The position numbers and the translations under genes are program-made. This document shows, piece by piece, positions 18,457 to 26,713 of a DNA stretch of 64,000 bases. A model generated the notes under the pieces. The model worked only from the letters and a program-made list of their open reading frames with translations, did no database searches and was not told the DNA's origin. Within the stretch, counting starts at the first letter, position 1. Every line of letters begins with the position of its first letter. Origin of the DNA: Bacteroidota bacterium (GTDB taxonomy: Bacteria; Bacteroidota; Bacteroidia; Cytophagales; Cytophagaceae); NCBI GenBank assembly GCA_023392125.1, contig JAEVZS010000022.1:1-64000 (forward strand), written 5' to 3'.

Positions 18457-19593
18457 ATGGCCAAAAGAGACTACTACGAAATATTAGGTGTAAGCAAATC
18501 TGCAACTCCGGATGAAATAAAGAAAGCATACCGGAAAGTTGCTATTAAGTATCATCCGGATAAAAATCCGGATGACCCTTCGGCAGAAGAAAAATTTAAA
18601 GAAGCTGCAGAAGCCTACGAGGTATTGAGCAATCCGGAAAAAAAACAGCGCTACGACCAATACGGACATCAAGGCGTCGGTGGTGGTGGATTCTCCGGCG
18701 GCGGCATGAATATGGATGACATATTCAGCCAGTTCGGAGACATTTTCGGCGGAACCGGATTTGAAGGCTTTTTCGGTGGCGGTGGTCGAAACAGGCCTGG
18801 TACTAAAAGAGGTTCTAATCTTCGGATTAAGCTAAAGCTTACCCTGCAGGAAATAGCACAGGGCGCTGAAAAGAAAATCAAGGTAAAAAGGCATGTAGCC
18901 TGCGATGACTGCGGTGGCAACGGAGCTAAAAATGGTACAGAGGTAAAAAAATGTTCCGTATGTAATGGAAGCGGCCAGGTCAAAAAAGTAGTCAACACCA
19001 TGTTTGGTCAGATGGTGTCCGCATCTGCCTGCCATAATTGCCAGGGAGAAGGATCCGTAGTCAGTACACCATGCCCTACCTGTCATGGAGACGGAAGACA
19101 GCTGAAGGAAGAGACTATCAATATCAAGGTTCCTGCCGGAGTTATGGAAGGCATGCAGCTTTCCATGAACGGAAAAGGCAATGTACCTCAGCGTGGTGGC
19201 GTTGCAGGGGATCTGCTCATCGTTATTGAAGAAGTCGAAGATCCGCAATTAAAAAGAGATGGGCTGAATGTTATCTTTGATCTTTATATAAGCTTTATCG
19301 ATGCGGTAATGGGAGCTGATGTGGAAGTACCAACGATCGACGGCAAAGTAAAAATCAAGATTGAACCCGGAACACAAAGTGGCAAGGTCCTTCGGCTCAA
19401 AGGAAAAGGAATACGGGACATTAACAGCTACAGTACAGGAGACGAGCTTGTGCACGTCAACGTATGGACTCCCAAGCAGCTTTCAAAAGAAGAAAAGAGT
19501 CTGCTAATGCAGTTAAAGGATTCTGACAATTTCAAACCAGACCCGGGCAAGTCCGAGAAAGGTTTTTTTGATAAAATGAAAGAATTCTTTTAA
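18457..19593 (+). CDS. dnaJ: Chaperone DnaJ
   Basis: Hsp40 co-chaperone that delivers clients to DnaK. The 378 residues are a type I DnaJ: J domain with HPD at 33-35, Gly/Phe-rich linker (about 70-112), and a zinc domain with four CxxCxGxG repeats (CDDCGGNG, CSVCNGSG, CHNCQGEG, CPTCHGDG, about 149-212). Two C-terminal substrate-binding beta domains follow. It follows grpE by three bases and is closed by a terminator. Confidence 0.97.
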   Translation: MAKRDYYEILGVSKSATPDEIKKAYRKVAIKYHPDKNPDDPSAEEKFKEAAEAYEVLSNPEKKQRYDQYGHQGVGGGGFSGGGMNMDDIFSQFGDIFGGTGFEGFFGGGGRNRPGTKRGSNLRIKLKLTLQEIAQGAEKKIKVKRHVACDDCGGNGAKNGTEVKKCSVCNGSGQVKKVVNTMFGQMVSASACHNCQGEGSVVSTPCPTCHGDGRQLKEETINIKVPAGVMEGMQLSMNGKGNVPQRGGVAGDLLIVIEEVEDPQLKRDGLNVIFDLYISFIDAVMGADVEVPTIDGKVKIKIEPGTQSGKVLRLKGKGIRDINSYSTGDELVHVNVWTPKQLSKEEKSLLMQLKDSDNFKPDPGKSEKGFFDKMKEFF

Positions 19594-19626
19594 CAAGAAA
19601 ACACCAATTATATCTGAATTTTAAAG

Positions 19627-19652
19627 GCATCGGCACTCCGGTGCTTTATTCT
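19627..19652 (+). terminator. Intrinsic terminator after dnaJ
   Basis: GCATCGG, loop CACT, CCGGTGC (one G-U pair), then TTTATTCTTT. Confidence 0.65.
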
Positions 19653-19681
19653 TTCATACCTTATCATAATTTCCCCTCACA

Positions 19682-20968
19682 ATGGTTTCTTTTGAAGAGT
19701 TAAAACTTAACCGCCAACTAATCAACGCTACCGAAGATCTGGGCTATACAGAACCTTCAGAGATCCAGTACAAAGCCATTCCACAAATACTTGCCGGACA
19801 TGATCTGCTGGGAATAGCCCAGACTGGCACCGGAAAAACTGCCGCTTATCTGCTGCCGATACTTATGAAGGCCAAATACGCACAGGGAGCTGATCCCAGA
19901 GCGCTTATCTTTGCCCCAACCCGTGAATTATGCATCCAGATCAACGAGAATATCAGGGAGCTGGCCAAATACACCGATCTGAGACATACTGCCATTTATG
20001 GGGGAACCGGAATGAAAAGTCAGATTGAGGCCATCAGTTCAGGTATCGATATCCTCGTTGCTACTCCCGGACGGTTCATGGATATTTATCTGAAAGGAGA
20101 AGTCAAAGTCAAACAAATAAAAACGCTGGTACTTGACGAGGCAGACAAAATGATGGATATGGGCTTTATGCCACAAATCAGGCGGATTCTTGAGGTTATT
20201 CCCACCAAACGTCAGAATCTTCTTTTTTCGGCAACCTTTCCCGAAAAGATAGAACGCTGGTCTGAAGAATTTCTGGAGTTTCCTATGCGAATCGAAGTAA
20301 CTCCACAGGCTACTCCGGTGGAAACGGTCAGACAGAAGCTATACAGGGTTCCCAATCTCAAAACCAAGATAAATCTGCTGCAATATCTGCTCAATGATCC
20401 TGCCTTTTCCAAAGTCATTATATTTTCCAGAACCAGAAAAAATGCAGACAATATCTTCAATTTTGTACAGAGAAAAGTGGATCGGAATACCCGGGTAATC
20501 CATGCCAATAAGGATCAGAATACCCGGATCAACGCCATGGATGCTTTCAAAGACGGAGAAGTCCGCATACTGGTTTCAACGGATGTTGCTGCCAGAGGAA
20601 TCGATGTATCTCAGGTCTCGCATGTAATCAATTTTGATGTACCCATCGTATATGAAGATTATGTACATCGGATCGGGCGTACCGGAAGAGCCAAAAGCAC
20701 AGGAGAAGCGATCACTTTTGCCAACAAGGCAGAAGAATATCATATAGAAGAAATCGAAAAAATCATACAGATGTCTATTCCCCTGCATGATATACCTGCC
20801 CAAGTTGAAATTGAGAAAACAGATTTTGAAGAAAAGCAGGAAATCGACCGTGAAATCGACCTGATACGAAGACGAAGAGATCCTGAGTTCAAAGGCGCTT
20901 TTCATGAAAAAAAAGTGATAAAATCAGATAAAAGCAAGAAAGTCGAAAAACGAAAAAAAAGACGTTAA
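19682..20968 (+). CDS. DEAD-box RNA helicase
   Basis: ATP-dependent RNA helicase, probably for ribosome assembly or RNA turnover. The 428 residues show the Q motif near 27-34, AQTGTGKT at 46-53 (motif I), PTREL at 79-83 (Ia), DEAD at 152-155 (II), SAT at 183-185 (III), and HRIGRTGR near 334-341 (VI). A basic tail ending in KSKKVEKRKKRR is typical of RhlE-like helicases. It has a single-gene layout, starting 89 bases after dnaJ. Confidence 0.93.
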   Translation: MVSFEELKLNRQLINATEDLGYTEPSEIQYKAIPQILAGHDLLGIAQTGTGKTAAYLLPILMKAKYAQGADPRALIFAPTRELCIQINENIRELAKYTDLRHTAIYGGTGMKSQIEAISSGIDILVATPGRFMDIYLKGEVKVKQIKTLVLDEADKMMDMGFMPQIRRILEVIPTKRQNLLFSATFPEKIERWSEEFLEFPMRIEVTPQATPVETVRQKLYRVPNLKTKINLLQYLLNDPAFSKVIIFSRTRKNADNIFNFVQRKVDRNTRVIHANKDQNTRINAMDAFKDGEVRILVSTDVAARGIDVSQVSHVINFDVPIVYEDYVHRIGRTGRAKSTGEAITFANKAEEYHIEEIEKIIQMSIPLHDIPAQVEIEKTDFEEKQEIDREIDLIRRRRDPEFKGAFHEKKVIKSDKSKKVEKRKKRR

Positions 20969-21052
20969 AACATTAATAAGCATCAAAAACAATCTTATCG
21001 AATTCACAAAAGTTTTAATCTAAAACCCCTTTACATTTCATCAAGTATATAT

Positions 21053-21060
21053 TACCTTTG
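21053..21060 (+). promoter_or_regulatory. -7 promoter element of a candidate small RNA
   Basis: TACCTTTG matches TAnnTTTG exactly. The -33 TTG is not clear. Transcription would begin near 21065, at the start of a hairpin. Confidence 0.5.
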
Positions 21061-21064
21061 TAAT

Positions 21065-21184
21065 GTCATTCAAGTGATGACAACTATTGAGAAAGAAAAG
21101 AATTAAAAATATTTAAGATTCCATAGCTGGTTGAAAGATCTTGGGGATTTGGTGGAGCCTTCTGCCTGCCCCAAGAGTTTTTTT
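21065..21184 (+). ncRNA. Candidate structured small RNA with intrinsic terminator
   Basis: No open frame lies here. The segment has its own -7 element at 21053-21060. A 5' hairpin follows (GTCATT 21065-21070 with GATGAC 21076-21081), then a stem closing an A-rich loop (CTAT 21084-21087 with ATAG 21123-21126, with flanking AA/TT pairs). It ends in a terminator with TCTTGGGG 21139-21146 pairing with CCCCAAGA 21169-21176, an inner stem GGTGGA/TCTGCC, then seven T. The next gene faces the other way, so this is not a leader. I cannot match it to a known RNA family (6S, SRP and tmRNA hallmarks were not found). Confidence 0.5.
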
Positions 21185-21536
21185 AGGGATAGCCCCAACT
21201 TTCATCACATCGAAATCTACACTAATTTCAGAAGAGTAAGGTCAATACAAGAAACAGAGGCCTGTTTTTAAAGTAAGCATATCATTTTTATACACTTATA
21301 CACTCCATAAAAGAACGAAACGATCTTATCCCTAATCGCTTGGGCTGCCCGGATGATTTTACTATCATTGTGGCCTCCGGTCAGTATTCCATATAACAGT
21401 AACAACTACCCGAACCCTTATAAATAATCAGCACTTACTAAAAGCAAGTGCCAGGAAAGGCTTCAACAAGCTCAGCCTGCCTGTTGTTATTTTTAAACAT
21501 CGGATTCCTGTTCAAGGACATGCACTATTCCTCTTC
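21185..21536. other. Intergenic segment with no gene seen
   Basis: About 350 bases between the candidate RNA terminator and the lutB stop. No credible frame is present. It holds a small hairpin AAACAG-AGGC-CTGTTT followed by TT at 21252-21269 (possible weak terminator) and a REP-like sequence at 21459-21477. Confidence 0.6.
21459..21477. repeat. REP-like short repeat
   Basis: GGCTTCAACAAGCTCAGCC forms GGCT/AGCC arms. It resembles the short palindromic sequence GGCTTCGACAAGCTCAGCC that is scattered between genes in many Bacteroidota genomes. Only one copy is visible here, so repetition is inferred from general knowledge, not shown. Confidence 0.35.
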
Positions 21537-22928
21537 TCAGATATCCTTTCGGTTTTCTTCCCGTTGCCGCCATAGCTGATTAAAAGACTTGGGGGCCACC
21601 CTGATTACCTCACGCCGCTTCGACCAGGTTTTTCGAAACAGAATACTAATTACCGCATTCTTTATCTTATAAGGTGCCATATTTATCAACGACCTGTTCA
21701 GCATCGCTTTCTGCCATATCCCAAACCCGAACTTTTCTGTCTTATCATTCAGGCCTTCTTTTACACTCTGCTGCCGGTTGAGCAAAAGCAGCTCATGAAT
21801 GGGAATACGTACCGGGCAGACGGTGGTACAGGAACCACATAGCGAACTGGCATAGCTCAGATGCTTGTACTTGTCCATACCCATATACTGCGGGCTTATT
21901 ATTGAGCCGATGGGACCACTGTAGGTCGTTTTGTATGTATGTCCTCCTATATTTTTATACACAGGACAAGTATTCAGACAGGCTCCGCAACGGATACATT
22001 TAAGCGCAACCCTTTTTTCCACATCAGCAAGCAGTTCCGAACGCCCGTTATCCAGTAATACTACATACATTTCTTCAGGGCCATCCGTTTCATCGGCTCT
22101 TCGGGGACCAGTTATCACAGAGTTATACACCGTCACGTGCTGCCCGGTTCCGCTGGTAGCCAGCATCTGCCACATAAGTCCCAGATCATTGATCGAGGGG
22201 ATAAGCTTTTCTATACCTACCACAGCGATATGAGTTTTTGGAAATGTGGTGGAAAGTCTCGCGTTTCCTTCATTTTCTGTCAGAGCAATGCCGCCAACAT
22301 CCGCGATAAGGAAATTCCCACCGGTAATTCCGATATCTGCTGTAAGGTAGCGCTGGCGAAGAAGTCTTCTGGCCGTCAGTGTCAGTTCTGTAGCATCGTC
22401 TGTGAGAGGGATTCCCAGTTTGTCTGCGAACAGCTCCGATATGTCCTTCTTGGACATATGCATAGCCGGAGTAACAATATGGTAGGGTTTCTGTCCGGCA
22501 AGCTGGACTATATATTCTCCAAGATCGGTTTCGACCACATCTACACCATGTTTCTCAAGAAACTCATTCAGATGGATCTCTTCTGTAGTCATTGTCTTGG
22601 ATTTCACCACTGACCGGGCATTTTTTGCGTCCATTATTTTCCAGATCTCCTGCAGCGCTTCTTCCGTATTCTGCGCCCAGATCACTTTCCCTCCGTTGCG
22701 GGTAAAGTTCTGCTCAAATTCCAGCAGGTATTTGTCCAGATTGAGAATCGTGTGCTGCTTGATATAGGAAGCCCGGTCTCTGGCCCGCTCATGATCAGAA
22801 AATACCTTTAAGCCCCGGTCTACCGCTTCGTTATAGCGTCCTATATTAAAGCGGATCTTACGTCTGTGCTCAGGATCAAACGCTTTTTCTTCTGATTCGC
22901 TCTGAAACTGTTTCAGTATTTCGTTCAT
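21537..22928 (-). CDS. lutB: LutB-like iron-sulfur protein (lactate utilisation family)
   Basis: A 463-residue LutB/YkgF-family electron-transfer protein. The N-terminal part is the LUD domain, with ADIGITGGNFLIADVGGIALTENEGN spanning about 197-222. Two ferredoxin-type 4Fe-4S motifs follow: Cys311-314-317-321 and Cys364-367-371. In Bacillus LutB works with LutA and LutC in L-lactate oxidation. Neither lutA nor lutC is in the window, and the gene starts two bases after the stop of an M28 peptidase gene, so its donor and substrate here are uncertain. Confidence 0.88.
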   Translation of the reverse strand: MNEILKQFQSESEEKAFDPEHRRKIRFNIGRYNEAVDRGLKVFSDHERARDRASYIKQHTILNLDKYLLEFEQNFTRNGGKVIWAQNTEEALQEIWKIMDAKNARSVVKSKTMTTEEIHLNEFLEKHGVDVVETDLGEYIVQLAGQKPYHIVTPAMHMSKKDISELFADKLGIPLTDDATELTLTARRLLRQRYLTADIGITGGNFLIADVGGIALTENEGNARLSTTFPKTHIAVVGIEKLIPSINDLGLMWQMLATSGTGQHVTVYNSVITGPRRADETDGPEEMYVVLLDNGRSELLADVEKRVALKCIRCGACLNTCPVYKNIGGHTYKTTYSGPIGSIISPQYMGMDKYKHLSYASSLCGSCTTVCPVRIPIHELLLLNRQQSVKEGLNDKTEKFGFGIWQKAMLNRSLINMAPYKIKNAVISILFRKTWSKRREVIRVAPKSFNQLWRQREENRKDI

Positions 22929-22930
22929 AT

Positions 22931-24505
22931 CTATTCTGCTTCCACATCCACCTCAATGGACTGATCATAATTGGCCAGATCCCAGATTGTATAGAAGATC
23001 AGTCTGGAAATTTTACTTACTTTTTCAAAATCGATCTTATCTACCGTATCTGTCGGCTGGTGATAATCTTCATGTACTCCGTTGAAATAAAATATTACCG
23101 GAATATTATTCTTGGCAAAGTTATAATGATCCGAACGATAGTAAAAACGATTGGGGTCATCTCGCTTGTTATACCGATAGTCAAGCTCTATCTCAGGCAT
23201 ATATGTGCTGGCGGCATTTTCACTTATAGTATGCAATGTCGTTGAGAGCCGGTCACTTCCTATCAGATAGATATAATCAGGTGTCTCATGCAGGGTATCC
23301 ATTCTTCCGATCATATCGATGTTGATATTCGCAACGGTGTTTTCCAAGGGGATTACAGGCTTATCTGTATAGTACTCCGACCCCAGCAAGCCTTTTTCTT
23401 CTGCGGTCACCGGCATAAACAGAATACTGCGTTTGGGACCTTTTCCATCTTTATCCGCTTCTGAAAACGCTTTGGCCAAGGCAATCACAGCTGCTGTGCC
23501 GCTGGCATCATCATCCGCTCCATAGTATATTTTGCCATCTTCGATTCCCAGGTGATCATAGTGTGCAGTTACTACTATTACTTCATCTTTTTTCTCATTA
23601 CCTTCCAGAAAAGCCAGTACATTCTCCGTATCAAAAACCGATTTATCTACTGAAACTTTTACTTCTACCTGAGCAGATTTAAATTTCTTTCTTTTGGCAG
23701 CAGGATCAGCCAGTGCTTTTTTGGCATCCTGCAACTCTGTCTCGGAAGTTTTCAGCATCTCTGCCGCAAGACTAACGGGAACAAAAAACGCACTACCGCC
23801 CCGCTGCTTATAGTCAAAGGACAGCATTGGCTGGCTCAGATGATGCTTTAAGGCATTTAACCTGTTTTCAAAATCCTTGTAATTATTTCCTACCACAATA
23901 AAAACTGCTTTAGCGCCCTGCTTCTTTGCTTCTGTTGCTTTTCGTCTCCAGTCCTGCGCCCAATCAGAGGATGAGGTTTTGCCGGTTACCAGCGATTTTC
24001 CATCGGCAAATGGCTCCCCCATAAATAGTACAACACCCTTTCCCTTTACATCAATATTCTTATAATCAGAGTAATTTTCCGATTCTATTCCATAGCCTGC
24101 AAATACAATCGGTAATTTTTCAGCTTTTGCAAATTCGACATCACCATAAGCATAAAAATCGGCCAGAAACGTTTTCCCGTTTTTACCAACATTGATATAT
24201 ACCTCATTCCAGTTTCTGCGAACAAGGTTAAAGAGCTGAAAATAGGATTTTCCCGTTTCTGTCCGGACAACAGGTTCAAGTCCGAAGGATTCGAACTGAT
24301 CTTTAAGATACATAGCTGCTTTCTTCTGACCGGGCGCTCCGGCTTCTCTTCCCTCGAGAGAGTCGGAAGCCAGTACATGCAGATACTCGCTCAGCAAAGC
24401 TGGCGTAATAATTCCGGCAAATTGCAATGCACTTGAGTCTTTCTGAGCAGATACAGTTATGTTCAGAAGAATAAATCCTGTGATAAAACCCCAGATACGA
24501 ATCAT
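22931..24505 (-). CDS. Exported M28-family zinc metallopeptidase with PA domain
   Basis: A 524-residue secreted aminopeptidase-type enzyme. The signal peptide ends near VSAQ (residue 21). A protease-associated insert lies around 130-290. The catalytic domain has AHYDHLG (His315, Asp317), YGADDDASG (Asp331/332), TAEEKGLLGS (Glu369, Glu370), IDMIGR (Asp397) and DYHQPTD (His482), the expected two-zinc set. It probably degrades peptides in the periplasm or outside. It is first of a two-gene operon with lutB. Confidence 0.92.
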   Translation of the reverse strand: MIRIWGFITGFILLNITVSAQKDSSALQFAGIITPALLSEYLHVLASDSLEGREAGAPGQKKAAMYLKDQFESFGLEPVVRTETGKSYFQLFNLVRRNWNEVYINVGKNGKTFLADFYAYGDVEFAKAEKLPIVFAGYGIESENYSDYKNIDVKGKGVVLFMGEPFADGKSLVTGKTSSSDWAQDWRRKATEAKKQGAKAVFIVVGNNYKDFENRLNALKHHLSQPMLSFDYKQRGGSAFFVPVSLAAEMLKTSETELQDAKKALADPAAKRKKFKSAQVEVKVSVDKSVFDTENVLAFLEGNEKKDEVIVVTAHYDHLGIEDGKIYYGADDDASGTAAVIALAKAFSEADKDGKGPKRSILFMPVTAEEKGLLGSEYYTDKPVIPLENTVANINIDMIGRMDTLHETPDYIYLIGSDRLSTTLHTISENAASTYMPEIELDYRYNKRDDPNRFYYRSDHYNFAKNNIPVIFYFNGVHEDYHQPTDTVDKIDFEKVSKISRLIFYTIWDLANYDQSIEVDVEAE

Positions 24506-24607
24506 ATTTCTCTAAAAATTAACATTCAACTATTCCCGTTACTGCCTGAAAGCAGAAATAAATAATACAAACTCTGATCCTTTATGCCTGTTTCACCGGC
24601 AATCTTT

Positions 24608-24615
24608 CAAAGATA
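24608..24615 (-). promoter_or_regulatory. -7 promoter element for the M28 peptidase-lutB operon
   Basis: On the minus strand this reads TATCTTTG, matching TAnnTTTG, about 100 bases before the ATG at 24505. No -33 TTG is seen at the usual spacing. An inverted repeat TACCAG/CTGGTA lies further upstream at 24683-24720. Confidence 0.4.
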
Positions 24616-24750
24616 CATTTTTTACCCGCCAGATTCGACATGATTCAGCGCTTTTAATAAAGTGCATATATGCTTTACATAATACCAGGCGAAAGACCTT
24701 TTGAATCATTATGTCTGGTAGCATTGTTCTTCATATGGGCAAAAAATTAC

Positions 24751-24758
24751 TAAATTTG
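24751..24758 (+). promoter_or_regulatory. -7-like element immediately before the rlmN start
   Basis: TAAATTTG matches TAnnTTTG but ends four bases before the ATG at 24763. If used, the rlmN mRNA would be leaderless or nearly so. A TTG lies at 24724-24726, 24 bases upstream. Confidence 0.35.
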
Positions 24759-24762
24759 TGCT

Positions 24763-25827
24763 ATGCAGACGCCAATAGTCAAAAAAGATATCCGGAAGCT
24801 TTCCAAAGAAGATCTGAAAGCCTATTTCACTTCTATAGGAGAGAAAGCATTTCGATCCGGACAGGTTTATGACTGGTTGTGGAAAAAATCCGCATCCGGT
24901 TTTTCTGAGATGACAAATTTATCAGAAAAACTCCGGTTGAAACTGGAAGAGGACTTTGGCATTTTTCCTTTGGAAATCGCCACCAGACAGAAAAGCAATG
25001 ATGGGACTATTAAGTCTGCGTTCCGCCTTCATGATAAACACCTGATCGAAGGTGTATTGATCCCTGCGGACGACCGGATGACAGCCTGTGTATCATCGCA
25101 GGTTGGCTGCAGCCTCACCTGCAAGTTCTGCGCTACAGGCTATATGGAGCGTAAGCGGAATCTGGATCCTGCCGAAATCTATGATCAGGTGGTTGCTATA
25201 TCAAAGCAGGCTGAAGAGCATTTTGATCATCCGCTTACCAATATTGTTTTTATGGGTATGGGGGAGCCATTGCTCAATTATGCCAATGTGCTGGCAGGAA
25301 TTGAACGAATTACTTCTCCGGATGGCCTGAACATGTCTCCGAAACGAATCACTGTCTCTACTGCCGGTATTGCCAAAATGATCCAAAAGCTGGCTGATGA
25401 CGAGGTCAAGTTTAATCTGGCGCTTTCGCTGCATGCAGCCAATGATGAAAAGCGGAACCAGATTATGCCGATCAATGAAAGCAATACCCTGGCCGCTCTT
25501 AAAGATGCTCTGCGATATTTTTATGACAAGACGGGCAATAAAATAACGCTGGAGTATATTCTGTTTTACAACTTCAATGACACGCTGACAGATGCTGCCG
25601 AGCTATGGGCTTTTGCAAAGAGTATTCCGTGCAAAATAAATATAATCGAATACAATCCGATCGCTGATGCGGATTTCAAAAACGCGGATGCAGACAAACT
25701 GGAGCTATTCAAAAACTTCCTGCAGAAAAAAGGGTTGGTCGTAAATGTCCGCAGAAGCCGTGGCAAGGATATTGATGCTGCATGTGGACAGCTTGCGGTA
25801 AAAGAAAAAAATAATGCACAGGTATGA
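24763..25827 (+). CDS. rlmN: Dual-specificity RNA methyltransferase RlmN
   Basis: Radical-SAM enzyme that makes 2-methyladenosine at 23S rRNA A2503 and tRNA A37. The 354 residues contain the cluster motif CSLTCKFC (Cys116, Cys120, Cys123), GMGEPLLN near 166-173, and the late methyl-carrying cysteine in DAACGQL (Cys341). Its end overlaps the next small gene by four bases (ATGA). It heads a four-gene plus-strand run closed by a terminator at 27649-27702. Confidence 0.96.
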   Translation: MQTPIVKKDIRKLSKEDLKAYFTSIGEKAFRSGQVYDWLWKKSASGFSEMTNLSEKLRLKLEEDFGIFPLEIATRQKSNDGTIKSAFRLHDKHLIEGVLIPADDRMTACVSSQVGCSLTCKFCATGYMERKRNLDPAEIYDQVVAISKQAEEHFDHPLTNIVFMGMGEPLLNYANVLAGIERITSPDGLNMSPKRITVSTAGIAKMIQKLADDEVKFNLALSLHAANDEKRNQIMPINESNTLAALKDALRYFYDKTGNKITLEYILFYNFNDTLTDAAELWAFAKSIPCKINIIEYNPIADADFKNADADKLELFKNFLQKKGLVVNVRRSRGKDIDAACGQLAVKEKNNAQV

Positions 25828-26075
25828 CATTTGAAGAATACTGCGTAAAAAAGAAAATTGACTCAGCCCGGTTTCGGGCGGATGATCCGGGACAATGGGA
25901 AGAGCTGGCTGCCATCTTTAAACAGGTATCGGAAAATAGCTTTACCCAGCAAAAAAAATTTCTTATAAATGATCTCCGCCGAAAGTATCTTCTGACTGAA
26001 ACTGAAGCCCCCAAACAGGTCACTACTCAGGCGGCCAAATCTCCCGGAATCAAACCTGCTATCAAATTAAAATAA
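25824..26075 (+). CDS. Small uncharacterised protein coupled to rlmN
   Basis: An 83-residue charged protein starting MTFEEYCVKKKIDSARF. It has an amphipathic helical body with EELAAIFKQVSENSFTQQKKFLINDLRRKY (about 26-55) and a flexible Lys/Pro/Thr tail ending IKLK. It has no signal peptide and no cysteine pair. The four-base overlap with rlmN and codon use like its neighbours support it as a real gene. I recognise no family; an RNA- or ribosome-related role would be a guess from position only. Confidence 0.65.
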   Translation: MTFEEYCVKKKIDSARFRADDPGQWEELAAIFKQVSENSFTQQKKFLINDLRRKYLLTETEAPKQVTTQAAKSPGIKPAIKLK

Positions 26076-26086
26076 TACATATCATT

Positions 26087-26713
26087 ATGAAGTACCTAGG
26101 TATTTTATTCTTTTTTATCTTAAGCACTTTTGTTTCTCTTGCCCAATCCTCTTCGTCATCCAAAACCGATGAAGTGGTTTTTATCAGAACCGACCTTGGA
26201 GAAATTGTCTTATTGCTTTATGACACCACTTCGGGACACAAGGAAAACTTTCTCAAACTCGCTAAGGAAGGATTTTATAACGGCACTACTTTTCACCGCA
26301 TTATTGACGGATTTATGATCCAGGGCGGCGACCCTAATTCCAAAGACTCAATCCCGGGCAATGATGGTCAGGGTGGGCCAGGATATACTCTCCCGGCAGA
26401 ATTTGTACCGGGCCTTACTCATAAATATGGCGCTGTGGCCGCAGCCCGGATGGGCGATGTGGTCAATCCCCGCAAGGCTTCCAGCGGTTCCCAGTTTTAC
26501 ATTGTGGAAAATAAAGAAGGCACCCATTTTCTGGACAATAACTATACAGTTTTCGGACAGGTTATTAAAGGGATGGATATTGTCGAAAAAATCGCTGAGC
26601 AACCAAAAGGTGCGGGGGATCGACCTTTGAAAGACATTAAAATGACAGTATCTGTCGAAAAGATGAAGAAATCAAAGATTGAAAAGAAATATCAAACCAG
26701 CTTTTATGAGTAA
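26087..26713 (+). CDS. Exported cyclophilin-type peptidyl-prolyl isomerase
   Basis: Proline isomerase that assists folding in the periplasm. The 208 residues open with a signal peptide ending SLAQ (residue 20), then a cyclophilin domain with TTFHRIIDGFMIQGGD at 67-82, a GSQFYIV strand near 132-138, and NNYTVFGQVIKGMDIVEKI near 149-167. A Lys-rich tail follows. The gene overlaps the RmlD-like gene by eight bases. Confidence 0.93.
   Translation: MKYLGILFFFILSTFVSLAQSSSSSKTDEVVFIRTDLGEIVLLLYDTTSGHKENFLKLAKEGFYNGTTFHRIIDGFMIQGGDPNSKDSIPGNDGQGGPGYTLPAEFVPGLTHKYGAVAAARMGDVVNPRKASSGSQFYIVENKEGTHFLDNNYTVFGQVIKGMDIVEKIAEQPKGAGDRPLKDIKMTVSVEKMKKSKIEKKYQTSFYE

Noticed and set aside
22137..22613. A 158-codon plus-strand frame opposite lutB
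   Set aside because: It is a shadow of the LutB reading frame, which has complete iron-sulfur motifs.
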